DNA of 10,616 nt from Paracoccaceae bacterium (lineage in GTDB: Bacteria; Pseudomonadota; Alphaproteobacteria; Rhodobacterales; Rhodobacteraceae), in contig JABGTH010000179.1 of the NCBI GenBank assembly GCA_018647275.1, positions 1 through 10,616 of the forward strand, read 5' to 3'. The position numbers were made by a program, and so were the translations under genes. Positions within the stretch are counted from its first letter, which is position 1. Every line of letters starts with the position of its first letter. This document shows, piece after piece, positions 1-7,029 of the stretch. The notes under the pieces are model-generated. The model saw nothing but the letters and a program-made list of their open reading frames with translations, had not been told where the DNA came from and ran no database searches.

Positions 1-87
1 AGGCTAACGATGAAACCTAAGTGAAACCTTTTGGGCGAGAAATCACTGATTATTGCGCCAATATGTCTGCTAAGTTATTGATTTAAA

Positions 88-103
88 TGGTGCCCCCACA
101 CGG
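88..103 (-). other. tRNA 3'-end-like segment, possible att remnant
   Basis: Read on the minus strand this is CCGTGTGGGGGCACCA. It divides exactly into a 5-base T-stem 3' strand, a 7-base acceptor 3' strand, a discriminator A and CCA. The matching T-loop (TTCGA) and the rest of a tRNA are absent, so it is not a tRNA gene. Genomic islands and phages that integrate into tRNA genes leave such a 3'-end copy at their far end, and a dead primase-polymerase of mobile-element type begins about 80 bases to the right. The att reading is an inference from this layout; a chance match remains possible. Confidence 0.25.
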
Positions 104-150
104 CAAACTTAACTTTGATAAAGTGTTTATTGTCAGATACTTAAAATAAT

Positions 151-169
151 ACCGCTTTCAAAAAGCGGT
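151..169 (-). terminator. possible terminator of the leftward operon
   Basis: ACCGCTTT and AAAGCGGT form a perfect 8-base stem around a 3-base loop. Read leftward the stem is followed by ATTATTTTA, a moderately U-rich tail, about 195 bases past the HyuAB stop codon. No other terminator-like hairpin was noticed between that stop and the window edge. The U-tract is interrupted and the stem is modest, so this is a plausible but weak rho-independent terminator. Confidence 0.35.
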
Positions 170-184
170 CCCAAAAGCGGTCCA
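161..184. repeat. 12-base tandem direct repeat
   Basis: AAAAGCGGTCCC (161-172) is followed at once by AAAAGCGGTCCA (173-184). The first copy also supplies one arm of the 151-169 hairpin. It lies just before the recognisable part of the primase remnant and may be part of its lost N-terminal coding region. Confidence 0.5.
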
Positions 185-410
185 CAGACAAACAAGCTGC
201 CCTCTCCTACGCCCAAAAAGGCTGGAAAGTATTTCCAATAACCCCAAACCAAAAGATGCCATTCACGGCGTTGGCCCCTCAAGGACATAAAACGCAACTT
301 CTGATCCGGCCACTATCGAACAATGGTGGACCGAACACCCCAATACCAACATTGGCCTGAACTTAGAGGCATCCAGATTGGTTTGTATTGACGTCGACAG
401 TTACAAAGAA
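184..410 (+). pseudogene. primase-polymerase (prim-pol) N-terminal domain remnant, frameshifted and truncated
   Basis: The plus strand reads ALSYAQKGWKVFPITPNQK from 196, the classic opening of the bifunctional DNA primase/polymerase N-terminal domain (Pfam Prim-Pol) found in phages, plasmids and integrative elements. Near 287-291 the frame breaks: with one extra A in the A-run it continues as DPATIEQWWTEHPNTNIGL, then LVCIDVD (378-398). The I-D-V-D motif is the catalytic acidic pair of the archaeo-eukaryotic primase fold. Homology stops within a few codons of it, about 398-412, where the 3' end of the minus-strand HyuAB gene begins. No start codon is visible in the right frame. This is therefore a dead fragment: N-terminal start lost, internal frameshift, and everything after the first catalytic motif missing. 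It replicated DNA for a former mobile element; no companion integrase or helicase remains in the window. Confidence 0.75.
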
Positions 411-3400
411 TCCAAAACCACCGCCACCCGGTGATTTCAAGACGAAGACATCGTTAAACATCATTTCGGCTTCATCATTGCCGTCCAAAACTTCCTTTTC
501 TCCATTTGCCCGTAAAATGCTGTTTTCGCCAACCTGGCCAGAGCCGCCGCCTTTTGCGCCGTGTGGTGAAACCTTTCGATGGGATGACAAAACTGTAACC
601 GTGGTTGGTTCAAGGAACCGCAAACGTCTGATTATTCCATCACCTCCTTGAAATTCGCCACCGCCGCCTGATCCCGTGCGGATGGAAAACTCATCAAGGC
701 GAACAGGGAAACGCGTTTCCAAAACCTCTGGGTCGGTCATGCGCGTGTTCGTCATGTGACTGTGCACCGCGCTTGTTCCATGAAAGCCGTCTCCGGCACC
801 GGTTCCACCGCAGATGGTTTCATAGTTTTGATAGTTGTCGTTTCCATAAACAAAATTGTTCATCGTCCCTTGGCTGCCAGCGATCACACCCAACGCGCCG
901 TACAGCGTGTCGGCGATGGCTTGGCTGACTTCGGTATTGCCCGAGATTACAGCAGCAGGAGAGTCTGGATTGATCATACTGCCAGCCGGTACGATGAGAG
1001 TAAGAGGCTTAAGACAGCCCTCATTCATCGGGATGTCGGTACCCACCAATGTGCGGAACACATACAAGACAACGGCACGACAAATCGCCAAAGGTGCGTT
1101 GTAGTTCCATTCATTTTGCGGCGAGGTTCCCGTAAAATCGATAGTCGCAGTTCGTTGTGCTTTATGGACGCTGATCGCAACTCGGATCTGGTCGCCACTA
1201 TCGAGTGGATAAGTGAATTCACAATCGTGAAGCACGTCAAGGACACGTCGCACACTTTCCTCTGCGTTGGCTTGAACATGGGACATATAGGCATGAACGG
1301 TGTCTACACCGAATTGATCGGTGATCTTTTGTAGCTCCTTTAAGCCCGTCGTGTTGGCTGCAATTTGGGCAGACAAATCCGCCATATTTTGATCGATATT
1401 GCGACAAGGGTATTTGCCAGAAGCTAATAATTCACGTGCTTGTACGCTGCGAAGCTGCCCTTCTTTTACAAGCAGAAAGTTGTCGATCAAAACGCCTTCT
1501 TCGTCGATTGTACGGCTGTCAGGCGGGGCTGATCCAGGGGTTTTACCACCGATATCTGCATGGTGCCCACGGCTGGCTACAGTGTATAGAATACGCGCAC
1601 CCTCCTTATCGAAAATGGGTGTAATGACGGTGACATCGGGCAAATGTGTGCCCCCGTTAAAGGGGTTGTTCATCATGAACACGTCACCTGGTTTGATGTG
1701 ATCTTTGTTCTGCCTCAAAATGACACGAACGCTTTCGGACATTGATCCAAGGTGGACAGGCACATGCGGCGCGTTCGCAACAAGATCGCCATTTTCGTCA
1801 AAAATAGCACAAGAGAAATCGTAGCGTTCTTTGATGTTCACCGAATAGGCCGTATTGGCCAGCGTGGCCCCCATCTGATCCGCGATGGACATAAACAGAT
1901 TGTTGAACACTTCGAGCATCACAGGATCGACCTTGGTTCCAATGGCCTCGGTGCGGGCCAAAGGGCTATTGCGGGTCAGAACAAGGCAACCGCAAGCAAT
2001 ACATTCAGCCCGCCAACCGCTTTCAAGGATATTCGTGCCGGTGGGTTCAGTTAGGATCGCTGGCCCCTGTACCACATCCCCTTTGCGCATCTGAGTGCGA
2101 TCAACCACAGGCGCGTCATGTCGCGCATTGCCCGACCACATCTGCGTGGTTTGTGAGGATGTTGTACCGCTGGTGTCAGGGTCCAGTTTCACTGTTTCAC
2201 CGGTCTCTCCAATCGCTTCAGCGGAAAGGATTTCGATGATCAAATCTGCACTTTGTGGTACGAACCCAAAGCGCTGTTTATGCGCCGCCTCAAAGGCTTT
2301 GGTCATATCTGCTTGGTTGCCAAAAGGAACCTCAAGGGTTTGTTGTGCGCCAGCAGGACGGATGTGTGCCATCTTTACTGTGCTGATTTTGGAATCTGAT
2401 ATGCCTTGGCCCTTCACTTCGGCCATTGCGGCCTGACAAAGCTCTGCCAATACGTCGCGCGCGGCCTCTATCTGCTCGATCCCTTGGCCAAACTGGTTTT
2501 CGCGCATTGCCCGCACATCAGCGAGACCCATGCCAAAGGCGGATAGGACGCCCGCGAAAGGGTGGATGAATACGCTTTGCATACCCAGTGCATCGGCAAC
2601 AAGACAGGCATGTTGACCGCCCGCGCCGCCAAAGCAGTTCATGGTATATTTGGTCACGTCATAGCCGCGCTGGACGCTGATTTTCTTGATTGCATTGGCC
2701 ATGTTTTCCACAGCAATTCGCAGAAAACCTCCAGCGATTTCCTCAACGGACAGCCCATTGCCGATCTCTGCAGCCATGGCTTCGAATTTCTCACGCACAA
2801 CATCCACATCGAGCGGTTGATCTGCATTTGGACCAAACACGGGCGGGAAAAGATCGGGCTGAAGTTTGCCAAGCAGGACATTACAATCGGTGACAGTGAG
2901 GGGACCGCCGCGTCGATAAGCAGCCGGCCCGGGGTTTGCACCAGCGCTTTCGGGACCGACCTGCATGCGGCCATCACGAAATGACAGGATCGATCCACCA
3001 CCCGCCGCAACCGTGTGTATCGACATCATTGGCGCGCGCATACGCACGCCCGCAACTTCTGTTTCAAAGCTACGTTCAAAATCGCCTGCATAATGGCACA
3101 CGTCCGTCGATGTACCGCCCATGTCGAATCCGATCAGCTTATCGAACCCATGTTCAGTTGCTGTGCTGACCATGCCAACAACACCGCCTGCTGGTCCAGA
3201 CAGGATCGCGTCTCGCCCCTCGAACAACGACGCATCGGTTAGACCGCCATTGGAACGCATGAACATCAAACGTTCGCAACCGCCGTTGCCCGCGTCGAGC
3301 GCATCAGCAACTTGGCTCATATAGCGGCGCAAAATGGGGGAGAGATAGGCGTCGACAACAGCCGTATCCCCGCGGGAAACAAGCTTGATCAGCGGGCTTG

Positions 3401-3977
3401 CCTCGTGGCTAAGGGACACTTGATCAAACCCTGTTTGGCGCGCCATATCACCAATCTGTTTTTCGTGATCTGAAAAACGGTAGCTGTGCATCAACGCAAC
3501 GGCAACCGAACGATATCCTTGGCCATAGGCGCGCGATAAGGCGGCCCGTGTTTCTTTTGTGTCGAGCGGGAAGATGACATCGCCATCAGCAGAAATTCGT
3601 TCTTCTACCTCGACCACGTCCTCATACAGCAGCTCGGGGAGTTCGATGTTAAGATCAAACAGCTTTGGCCTGTTCTGGAAGCCGATCCGCAGCAGGTCGC
3701 GCATACCTTTGGTGATCAAAAGCAGGGTACGTTCGCCTTTGCGTTCAAGCAGGGCGTTGGTGGCAACCGTTGTTCCCATTTTAACAGCCCCAATGCGGCC
3801 CCTTGGGATAGGATCATTCGCGCCAAGCCCAAGCAGTTCACGAATACCGTGGACCGCCGCGTCGGCATAAACCTCGGGGTTTTCGGACAACAATTTGTGC
3901 GTCCGCAATTTACCCTCAGGTGTCTTGGCGACGATATCGGTAAAAGTGCCCCCACGGTCGACCCAAAATTGCCACAT
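363..3977 (-). CDS. fused HyuA-HyuB 5-oxoprolinase / hydantoinase family protein
   Basis: This 1204-residue cytoplasmic ATPase-amidohydrolase joins both subunits of the hydantoinase/oxoprolinase superfamily. The N-terminal HyuA part has D-RGGTFTD at residues 7-14, then KLLSENP (28-34), a block typical of 5-oxoprolinases rather than N-methylhydantoinases. It also has a second phosphate-binding loop, FDMGGTSTD (284-292), HTVAAGGGS (321-329) and FGGAGGQHA (449-457). The HyuB part starts near 682 and includes NNPFNGGTHLPD (770-781) and the terminal SPGGGGFG (1182-1189). OPLAH-type enzymes couple ATP hydrolysis to opening 5-oxo-L-proline to glutamate; related members act on hydantoins and other lactams or ketones, so the substrate is inferred from neighbours. 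The ATG at 3977 follows AGGGAG by 7 bases. It is last in the operon, 69 bases after dctM. The family normally ends within a few residues of PGGGG-(Y/F)-G; here 15 extra residues (1190-1204) are antisense to the primase remnant, so the native stop appears lost in a recombination event. All visible catalytic blocks are intact, so it is probably functional. Confidence 0.9.
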   Translation of the reverse strand: MWQFWVDRGGTFTDIVAKTPEGKLRTHKLLSENPEVYADAAVHGIRELLGLGANDPIPRGRIGAVKMGTTVATNALLERKGERTLLLITKGMRDLLRIGFQNRPKLFDLNIELPELLYEDVVEVEERISADGDVIFPLDTKETRAALSRAYGQGYRSVAVALMHSYRFSDHEKQIGDMARQTGFDQVSLSHEASPLIKLVSRGDTAVVDAYLSPILRRYMSQVADALDAGNGGCERLMFMRSNGGLTDASLFEGRDAILSGPAGGVVGMVSTATEHGFDKLIGFDMGGTSTDVCHYAGDFERSFETEVAGVRMRAPMMSIHTVAAGGGSILSFRDGRMQVGPESAGANPGPAAYRRGGPLTVTDCNVLLGKLQPDLFPPVFGPNADQPLDVDVVREKFEAMAAEIGNGLSVEEIAGGFLRIAVENMANAIKKISVQRGYDVTKYTMNCFGGAGGQHACLVADALGMQSVFIHPFAGVLSAFGMGLADVRAMRENQFGQGIEQIEAARDVLAELCQAAMAEVKGQGISDSKISTVKMAHIRPAGAQQTLEVPFGNQADMTKAFEAAHKQRFGFVPQSADLIIEILSAEAIGETGETVKLDPDTSGTTSSQTTQMWSGNARHDAPVVDRTQMRKGDVVQGPAILTEPTGTNILESGWRAECIACGCLVLTRNSPLARTEAIGTKVDPVMLEVFNNLFMSIADQMGATLANTAYSVNIKERYDFSCAIFDENGDLVANAPHVPVHLGSMSESVRVILRQNKDHIKPGDVFMMNNPFNGGTHLPDVTVITPIFDKEGARILYTVASRGHHADIGGKTPGSAPPDSRTIDEEGVLIDNFLLVKEGQLRSVQARELLASGKYPCRNIDQNMADLSAQIAANTTGLKELQKITDQFGVDTVHAYMSHVQANAEESVRRVLDVLHDCEFTYPLDSGDQIRVAISVHKAQRTATIDFTGTSPQNEWNYNAPLAICRAVVLYVFRTLVGTDIPMNEGCLKPLTLIVPAGSMINPDSPAAVISGNTEVSQAIADTLYGALGVIAGSQGTMNNFVYGNDNYQNYETICGGTGAGDGFHGTSAVHSHMTNTRMTDPEVLETRFPVRLDEFSIRTGSGGGGEFQGGDGIIRRLRFLEPTTVTVLSSHRKVSPHGAKGGGSGQVGENSILRANGEKEVLDGNDEAEMMFNDVFVLKSPGGGGFGFFVTVDVNTNQSGCL

Positions 3978-3994
3978 GGCATAGCTCCCTAATA

Positions 3995-4010
3995 TGCTGG
4001 CGTGCCAGCA
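3995..4010. promoter_or_regulatory. hairpin before the HyuAB ribosome binding site
   Basis: TGCTGGC and GCCAGCA flank only two bases, so the real loop is probably CGTG with a 6-base stem. In the operon mRNA it lies between the dctM stop and the HyuAB Shine-Dalgarno AGGGAG, ending about 5 bases before it. On the plus strand it is followed by six T, which has terminator form in the opposite direction. It may tune HyuAB translation or protect upstream message, or block antisense transcription; no activity is proven. Confidence 0.45.
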
Positions 4011-4046
4011 GTTTTTTACAGTGTTAAGAAATGGTCATTGCCGGTT

Positions 4047-5330
4047 TTAGTAGAACAAAGACGGCAACCAAAGCGCAAGGTTCGGGAAGGCCAACAACAG
4101 GCCCAGCATTACAAACATCGTGACCACAAATGGCAGCGCACCTTTGATAACATCGATCATAGGTCCCGATTTCCGGATGCCTTGAACCACGTAAAGGTTG
4201 ATGCCAATGGGCGGTGTGATCAGCGCCGTTTCAAGCAAAACCATCAGTAGGATGCCAAACCATACGGGATCAAAGCCCAATGCCACAACAATCGGCGTGA
4301 TCAGTGGTGCCATAGTCAGTAGCATCGAAAGGGTCTCCATGAAACATCCGATCAGGATCAGAACGGCGACGATCATCAGCATGGTTTGCATAGGCGTCCA
4401 GCCCAAACCAGTAACGAAATCGGTCAACGCTTGCGTCAGACCAATGATGGATAGAACAAAGTTCAAAAACACGGCGGCGATGATGATCAACATGATCATG
4501 GCGGTGGTGCGCATGGTGCCTTCAATCGCTTGGCGCATCATGTCGATGGACATTTTGCGATTTGCCGTCGCAAGGATCATCGAGGCCACAACACCAAGCG
4601 CAGCCGCTTCCGTGGGCGTGGCAAGACCCGCATAGATCGAGCCAACCACGACAACAAAGATACCAATCGGTGGGATCAAAGAGGGCAAGGCGCGCATTCG
4701 TTCTGCCCATCTGTGGCGCAGTTTTTCACCGCCCCATTCGGGTTTGATCATACAAGCGACCACAATCGTAGCCATAAACAACAGCGCCAACAGGAAGCCT
4801 GGAATAAACCCAGCAAGATAAAGCTCTGGCACAGAGGTATTGGTGAGCAGCCCATAGAGGATCAGATTAATTGAGGGTGGAATGAGGATGCCCAGCGTGC
4901 CGCCCGCTGCGACGGTGCCAAGGAACAGGCTTTCATTATAGCCTCGTTTCTTGATCTGGGGCACAGCCACGGTGCCGATCGTAGCTGCGGTCGCCACAGA
5001 AGACCCAGAGGTCGCCGCGAACAAGGCAGATGAGCCAATGTTGGAGTGCATTAAGCCACCAGGCAACCAGCCTACCCATTTCACGATACCGTCGTACATG
5101 CGTTCTGTGATGCCTGCGCGCAACAGGATTTCACCCATCATGACGAACATCGGGATCGCAACCAGCAGGAAGTCGGTCGATGTTTGCCAAGCCATATCGG
5201 AAATCGCGCGATGCAGGGGCATGGGGCTGTCGGTAAATTGAAGGATCAGGCCCAACCATCCCAAAGAGGCGGCGATTGGAACTGCGAGGCCGATAAGGGC
5301 CAACAGAATAAAGAGGGTTTTAATAAGCAT
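4047..5330 (-). CDS. dctM: TRAP transporter large permease subunit, DctM family
   Basis: A 427-residue inner-membrane protein forms the ion-coupled transport channel of a tripartite ATP-independent periplasmic transporter. It is hydrophobic throughout, with about a dozen membrane segments. It carries the family's SALFAATSGSSVATAATIG block (101-119), the GTLGILIPPS hairpin region (144-153) and a second repeat with LITPPIGINLYVVQG near the C-terminus. I chose the ATG at 5330: it gives the usual family length and a hydrophobic start MLIKTLFILLALIG, and it begins 4 bases after the dctQ stop. An in-frame extension back to 5378 would add a polar segment overlapping dctQ and is unlikely. A GAGACGG sequence inside the dctQ end can serve as ribosome binding site, so translation is probably coupled. 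Its cargo is unknown from sequence; the flanking oxoprolinase and DUF1445 genes suggest 5-oxoproline, D-glutamate or a similar acid. Confidence 0.93.
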   Translation of the reverse strand: MLIKTLFILLALIGLAVPIAASLGWLGLILQFTDSPMPLHRAISDMAWQTSTDFLLVAIPMFVMMGEILLRAGITERMYDGIVKWVGWLPGGLMHSNIGSSALFAATSGSSVATAATIGTVAVPQIKKRGYNESLFLGTVAAGGTLGILIPPSINLILYGLLTNTSVPELYLAGFIPGFLLALLFMATIVVACMIKPEWGGEKLRHRWAERMRALPSLIPPIGIFVVVVGSIYAGLATPTEAAALGVVASMILATANRKMSIDMMRQAIEGTMRTTAMIMLIIIAAVFLNFVLSIIGLTQALTDFVTGLGWTPMQTMLMIVAVLILIGCFMETLSMLLTMAPLITPIVVALGFDPVWFGILLMVLLETALITPPIGINLYVVQGIRKSGPMIDVIKGALPFVVTMFVMLGLLLAFPNLALWLPSLFY

Positions 5331-5334
5331 TAGA

Positions 5335-5898
5335 TTATACCGTCTCGTCTTCAATTTGTTCGTCGAGGGATTTGACACCGATCAGATCTTGGGTGCCGTC
5401 GGCATCGCCAGCCATCATGCGTTTGATTGCGACAAGGCACAGGAGGGCACCTGAGAACACAAAGAACATCCATCCGATGAGCCAAGGAATTTGGGGCAGT
5501 GCCAATGGCACGCGCATTGGGGTGATCGAGCGGGACCCGTTGTCCAGCGTATCGCCCACCATGGACCAGACGTTATAGACCACGACAAAGGCAAAACTGA
5601 TCAGCATAATCATCCCAAAAAGATTGATGAGACCGTGAAGGCGGTTTGGAAAGGCACCCAGCAAGGCATCCACACGGATGTGGGCGCGCTCAAACAAGGC
5701 GTAAGACAAGGCAAGAGCCGTCGCGACACCAAAGGCATAGCCAGAGATTTCGTCGGCACCGCCAATGGAGACATTAAACACTTTGCGTAGAAAAACTTCG
5801 AATGTGACAAGGATCGCGGACATCACAATCAGTGATCCACCAAGCCATGTGAGCCATAAGCTAAGGCTGCGGGTTTTGGTTAGCAGACGCTCTAACAT
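5335..5898 (-). CDS. dctQ: TRAP transporter small permease subunit, DctQ family
   Basis: A 187-residue inner-membrane protein with four hydrophobic segments, roughly residues 13-37, 50-68, 86-110 and 133-158, the usual layout of DctQ. It pairs with DctM to make the membrane part of the transporter. The family-type VFLRKVFN after helix 1 and FERAHIRVDALL after helix 2 are visible. The C-terminal tail is acidic and soluble (ending DEQIEDETV). The ATG at 5898 is preceded by AGGA at about 10 bases. The stop TAA lies four bases before the dctM start, while the gap to dctP upstream is 70 bases and holds a strong hairpin. Confidence 0.92.
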   Translation of the reverse strand: MLERLLTKTRSLSLWLTWLGGSLIVMSAILVTFEVFLRKVFNVSIGGADEISGYAFGVATALALSYALFERAHIRVDALLGAFPNRLHGLINLFGMIMLISFAFVVVYNVWSMVGDTLDNGSRSITPMRVPLALPQIPWLIGWMFFVFSGALLCLVAIKRMMAGDADGTQDLIGVKSLDEQIEDETV

Positions 5899-5928
5899 CG
5901 TGAAAATCCTGTAGGTGGGAAGGGAGAA

Positions 5929-5954
5929 GAGCGGCGGCGTTTCATCCGCCGCTC
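5929..5954 (-). promoter_or_regulatory. intercistronic hairpin between dctP and dctQ
   Basis: GAGCGGCGG (5929-5937) and CCGCCGCTC (5946-5954) make a perfect 9-base GC-rich stem with an 8-base loop. It lies between the dctP stop and the dctQ start in the operon message. The bases after it on the minus strand (TTCTCCC) are not a clean U-run, so it is more likely a 3'-end stabiliser or partial attenuator than a full terminator. Such elements commonly let the binding-protein gene be expressed well above the permease genes. Confidence 0.7.
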
Positions 5955-5968
5955 CATTGATTTAGGGT

Positions 5969-7006
5969 TTAGTTGGCCACTGCTGTCAGACCCAAGATTG
6001 GACCAACAGTTTCGTTCCAGTTTGCTGCACAATCTGCGCCGCAACGCTCTGCCCAGCGGGCCAGAACAACCTCTGTTGCGATGGTGTCACGTGCTTTCAA
6101 ATCGGACTCTGATGGCTCTACCAAAGTCATGGAACCGGCTTCGCCAATCGCGCATTCACCGCCGGTGATACAAGAGATTGCAACGTCATCTTCGGTCGCT
6201 GTTTCAGCCCACATAGCGTCAGTCAAAGTAGCGATTTCTGATTGCAGCAATGTTTGCTGACCCTCGGAAAGGGAGTTCCATTTGTCCATGTTCATCGCAC
6301 CAAAGGCGAGGCCCCAACCAACACGCAGGGTGTAGGCGTGTGTTGCAACTTGGTTCCATTTGGCGGTGTAGGCAGACATTGTTCCGGTGATTGCGCAGTC
6401 TACAACGCCTTTTTCAAGAGCTGGGATCACTTCGGAGAAAGACACAGTCACAGATGTACCGCCAACACCTTCAACGAAATCGCCCAAGGTTGTAGAATAG
6501 ACGCGGATCTTTTTGCCCTTAAGGTCTTCGATGCCGTTCACTTCGCCGTTGCACCACAAGGTTTGGCTTGGGAAGGGGTAAAGCATCAACAGTTTCGCGT
6601 TGTAGATGTCTGCGAATGATTTTTCTAAGGTTGGGTAATAGGCGTCGGACACTTTACGCTGTGTGTCGATGTCTTGGGTGAGGGTCGACAAATCAGCCCC
6701 TTCAAAAATTGCATTTTCCGCAGCGACGTAACCCGGTAGGCCAAAGGCGAAATCGAAGACGCCGTTTTTGACCAAACGCATGATTTCAAAACCTTTGAGG
6801 CCAAGACCAGATTGGGATTGGATTTTGCCAACGATGTTGCCATCGGATGCTTCACGCAGGCGCGTGTTGAAAAATGGTTCTTCGTGCTTTTGGAAGTTCG
6901 TCAGGCTGGACCATGTGCCAACGGCGTTCAAAACCACCGGATCATCGGCAAGGGCTGCACTGGCGCTGAGGGCAAATGCCGCAATGGCTGTTGTTACTGT
7001 TTTCAT
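5969..7006 (-). CDS. dctP: TRAP transporter periplasmic substrate-binding protein, DctP family
   Basis: A 345-residue exported solute receptor. Residues 1-20 are a Sec signal peptide (MKTVTTAIAAFALSASAALA) with an A-L-A cleavage site before Asp21. The mature protein has the DctP/TAXI-like two-lobe pattern, with LKGKKIRVYSTTLGDFVEG (162-180) containing Arg168, the position that usually salt-bridges the substrate carboxylate, and IPALEKGVVDCAITG (194-208), the conserved hinge block. Six cysteines (152, 204, 279, 285, 322, 326) are unusual for this family. Two close pairs near the C-terminus could form disulfides in the periplasm. The ATG at 7006 follows GGAGAG by 5 bases, a strong ribosome binding site. 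It starts 23 bases after the DUF1445 stop. A carboxylate ligand is expected; which one is not readable from sequence. Confidence 0.92.
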   Translation of the reverse strand: MKTVTTAIAAFALSASAALADDPVVLNAVGTWSSLTNFQKHEEPFFNTRLREASDGNIVGKIQSQSGLGLKGFEIMRLVKNGVFDFAFGLPGYVAAENAIFEGADLSTLTQDIDTQRKVSDAYYPTLEKSFADIYNAKLLMLYPFPSQTLWCNGEVNGIEDLKGKKIRVYSTTLGDFVEGVGGTSVTVSFSEVIPALEKGVVDCAITGTMSAYTAKWNQVATHAYTLRVGWGLAFGAMNMDKWNSLSEGQQTLLQSEIATLTDAMWAETATEDDVAISCITGGECAIGEAGSMTLVEPSESDLKARDTIATEVVLARWAERCGADCAANWNETVGPILGLTAVAN

Positions 7007-7029
7007 ATCTTCTCTCCAAGTTGGTCGGT

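Noticed and set aside
756..1334. 192-codon plus-strand open frame
   Set aside because: It lies wholly antisense to the HyuB half of the fused enzyme and has no recognisable domain; a shadow of the real gene.
4198..4635. 145-codon plus-strand open frame
   Set aside because: Antisense to dctM; its repeated hydrophobic pattern is the mirror of membrane segments in the real gene.
5331..5378. Upstream extension of the dctM reading frame
   Set aside because: It adds a polar 16-residue leader overlapping dctQ; the ATG at 5330 gives the normal family length and sits 4 bases after the dctQ stop.
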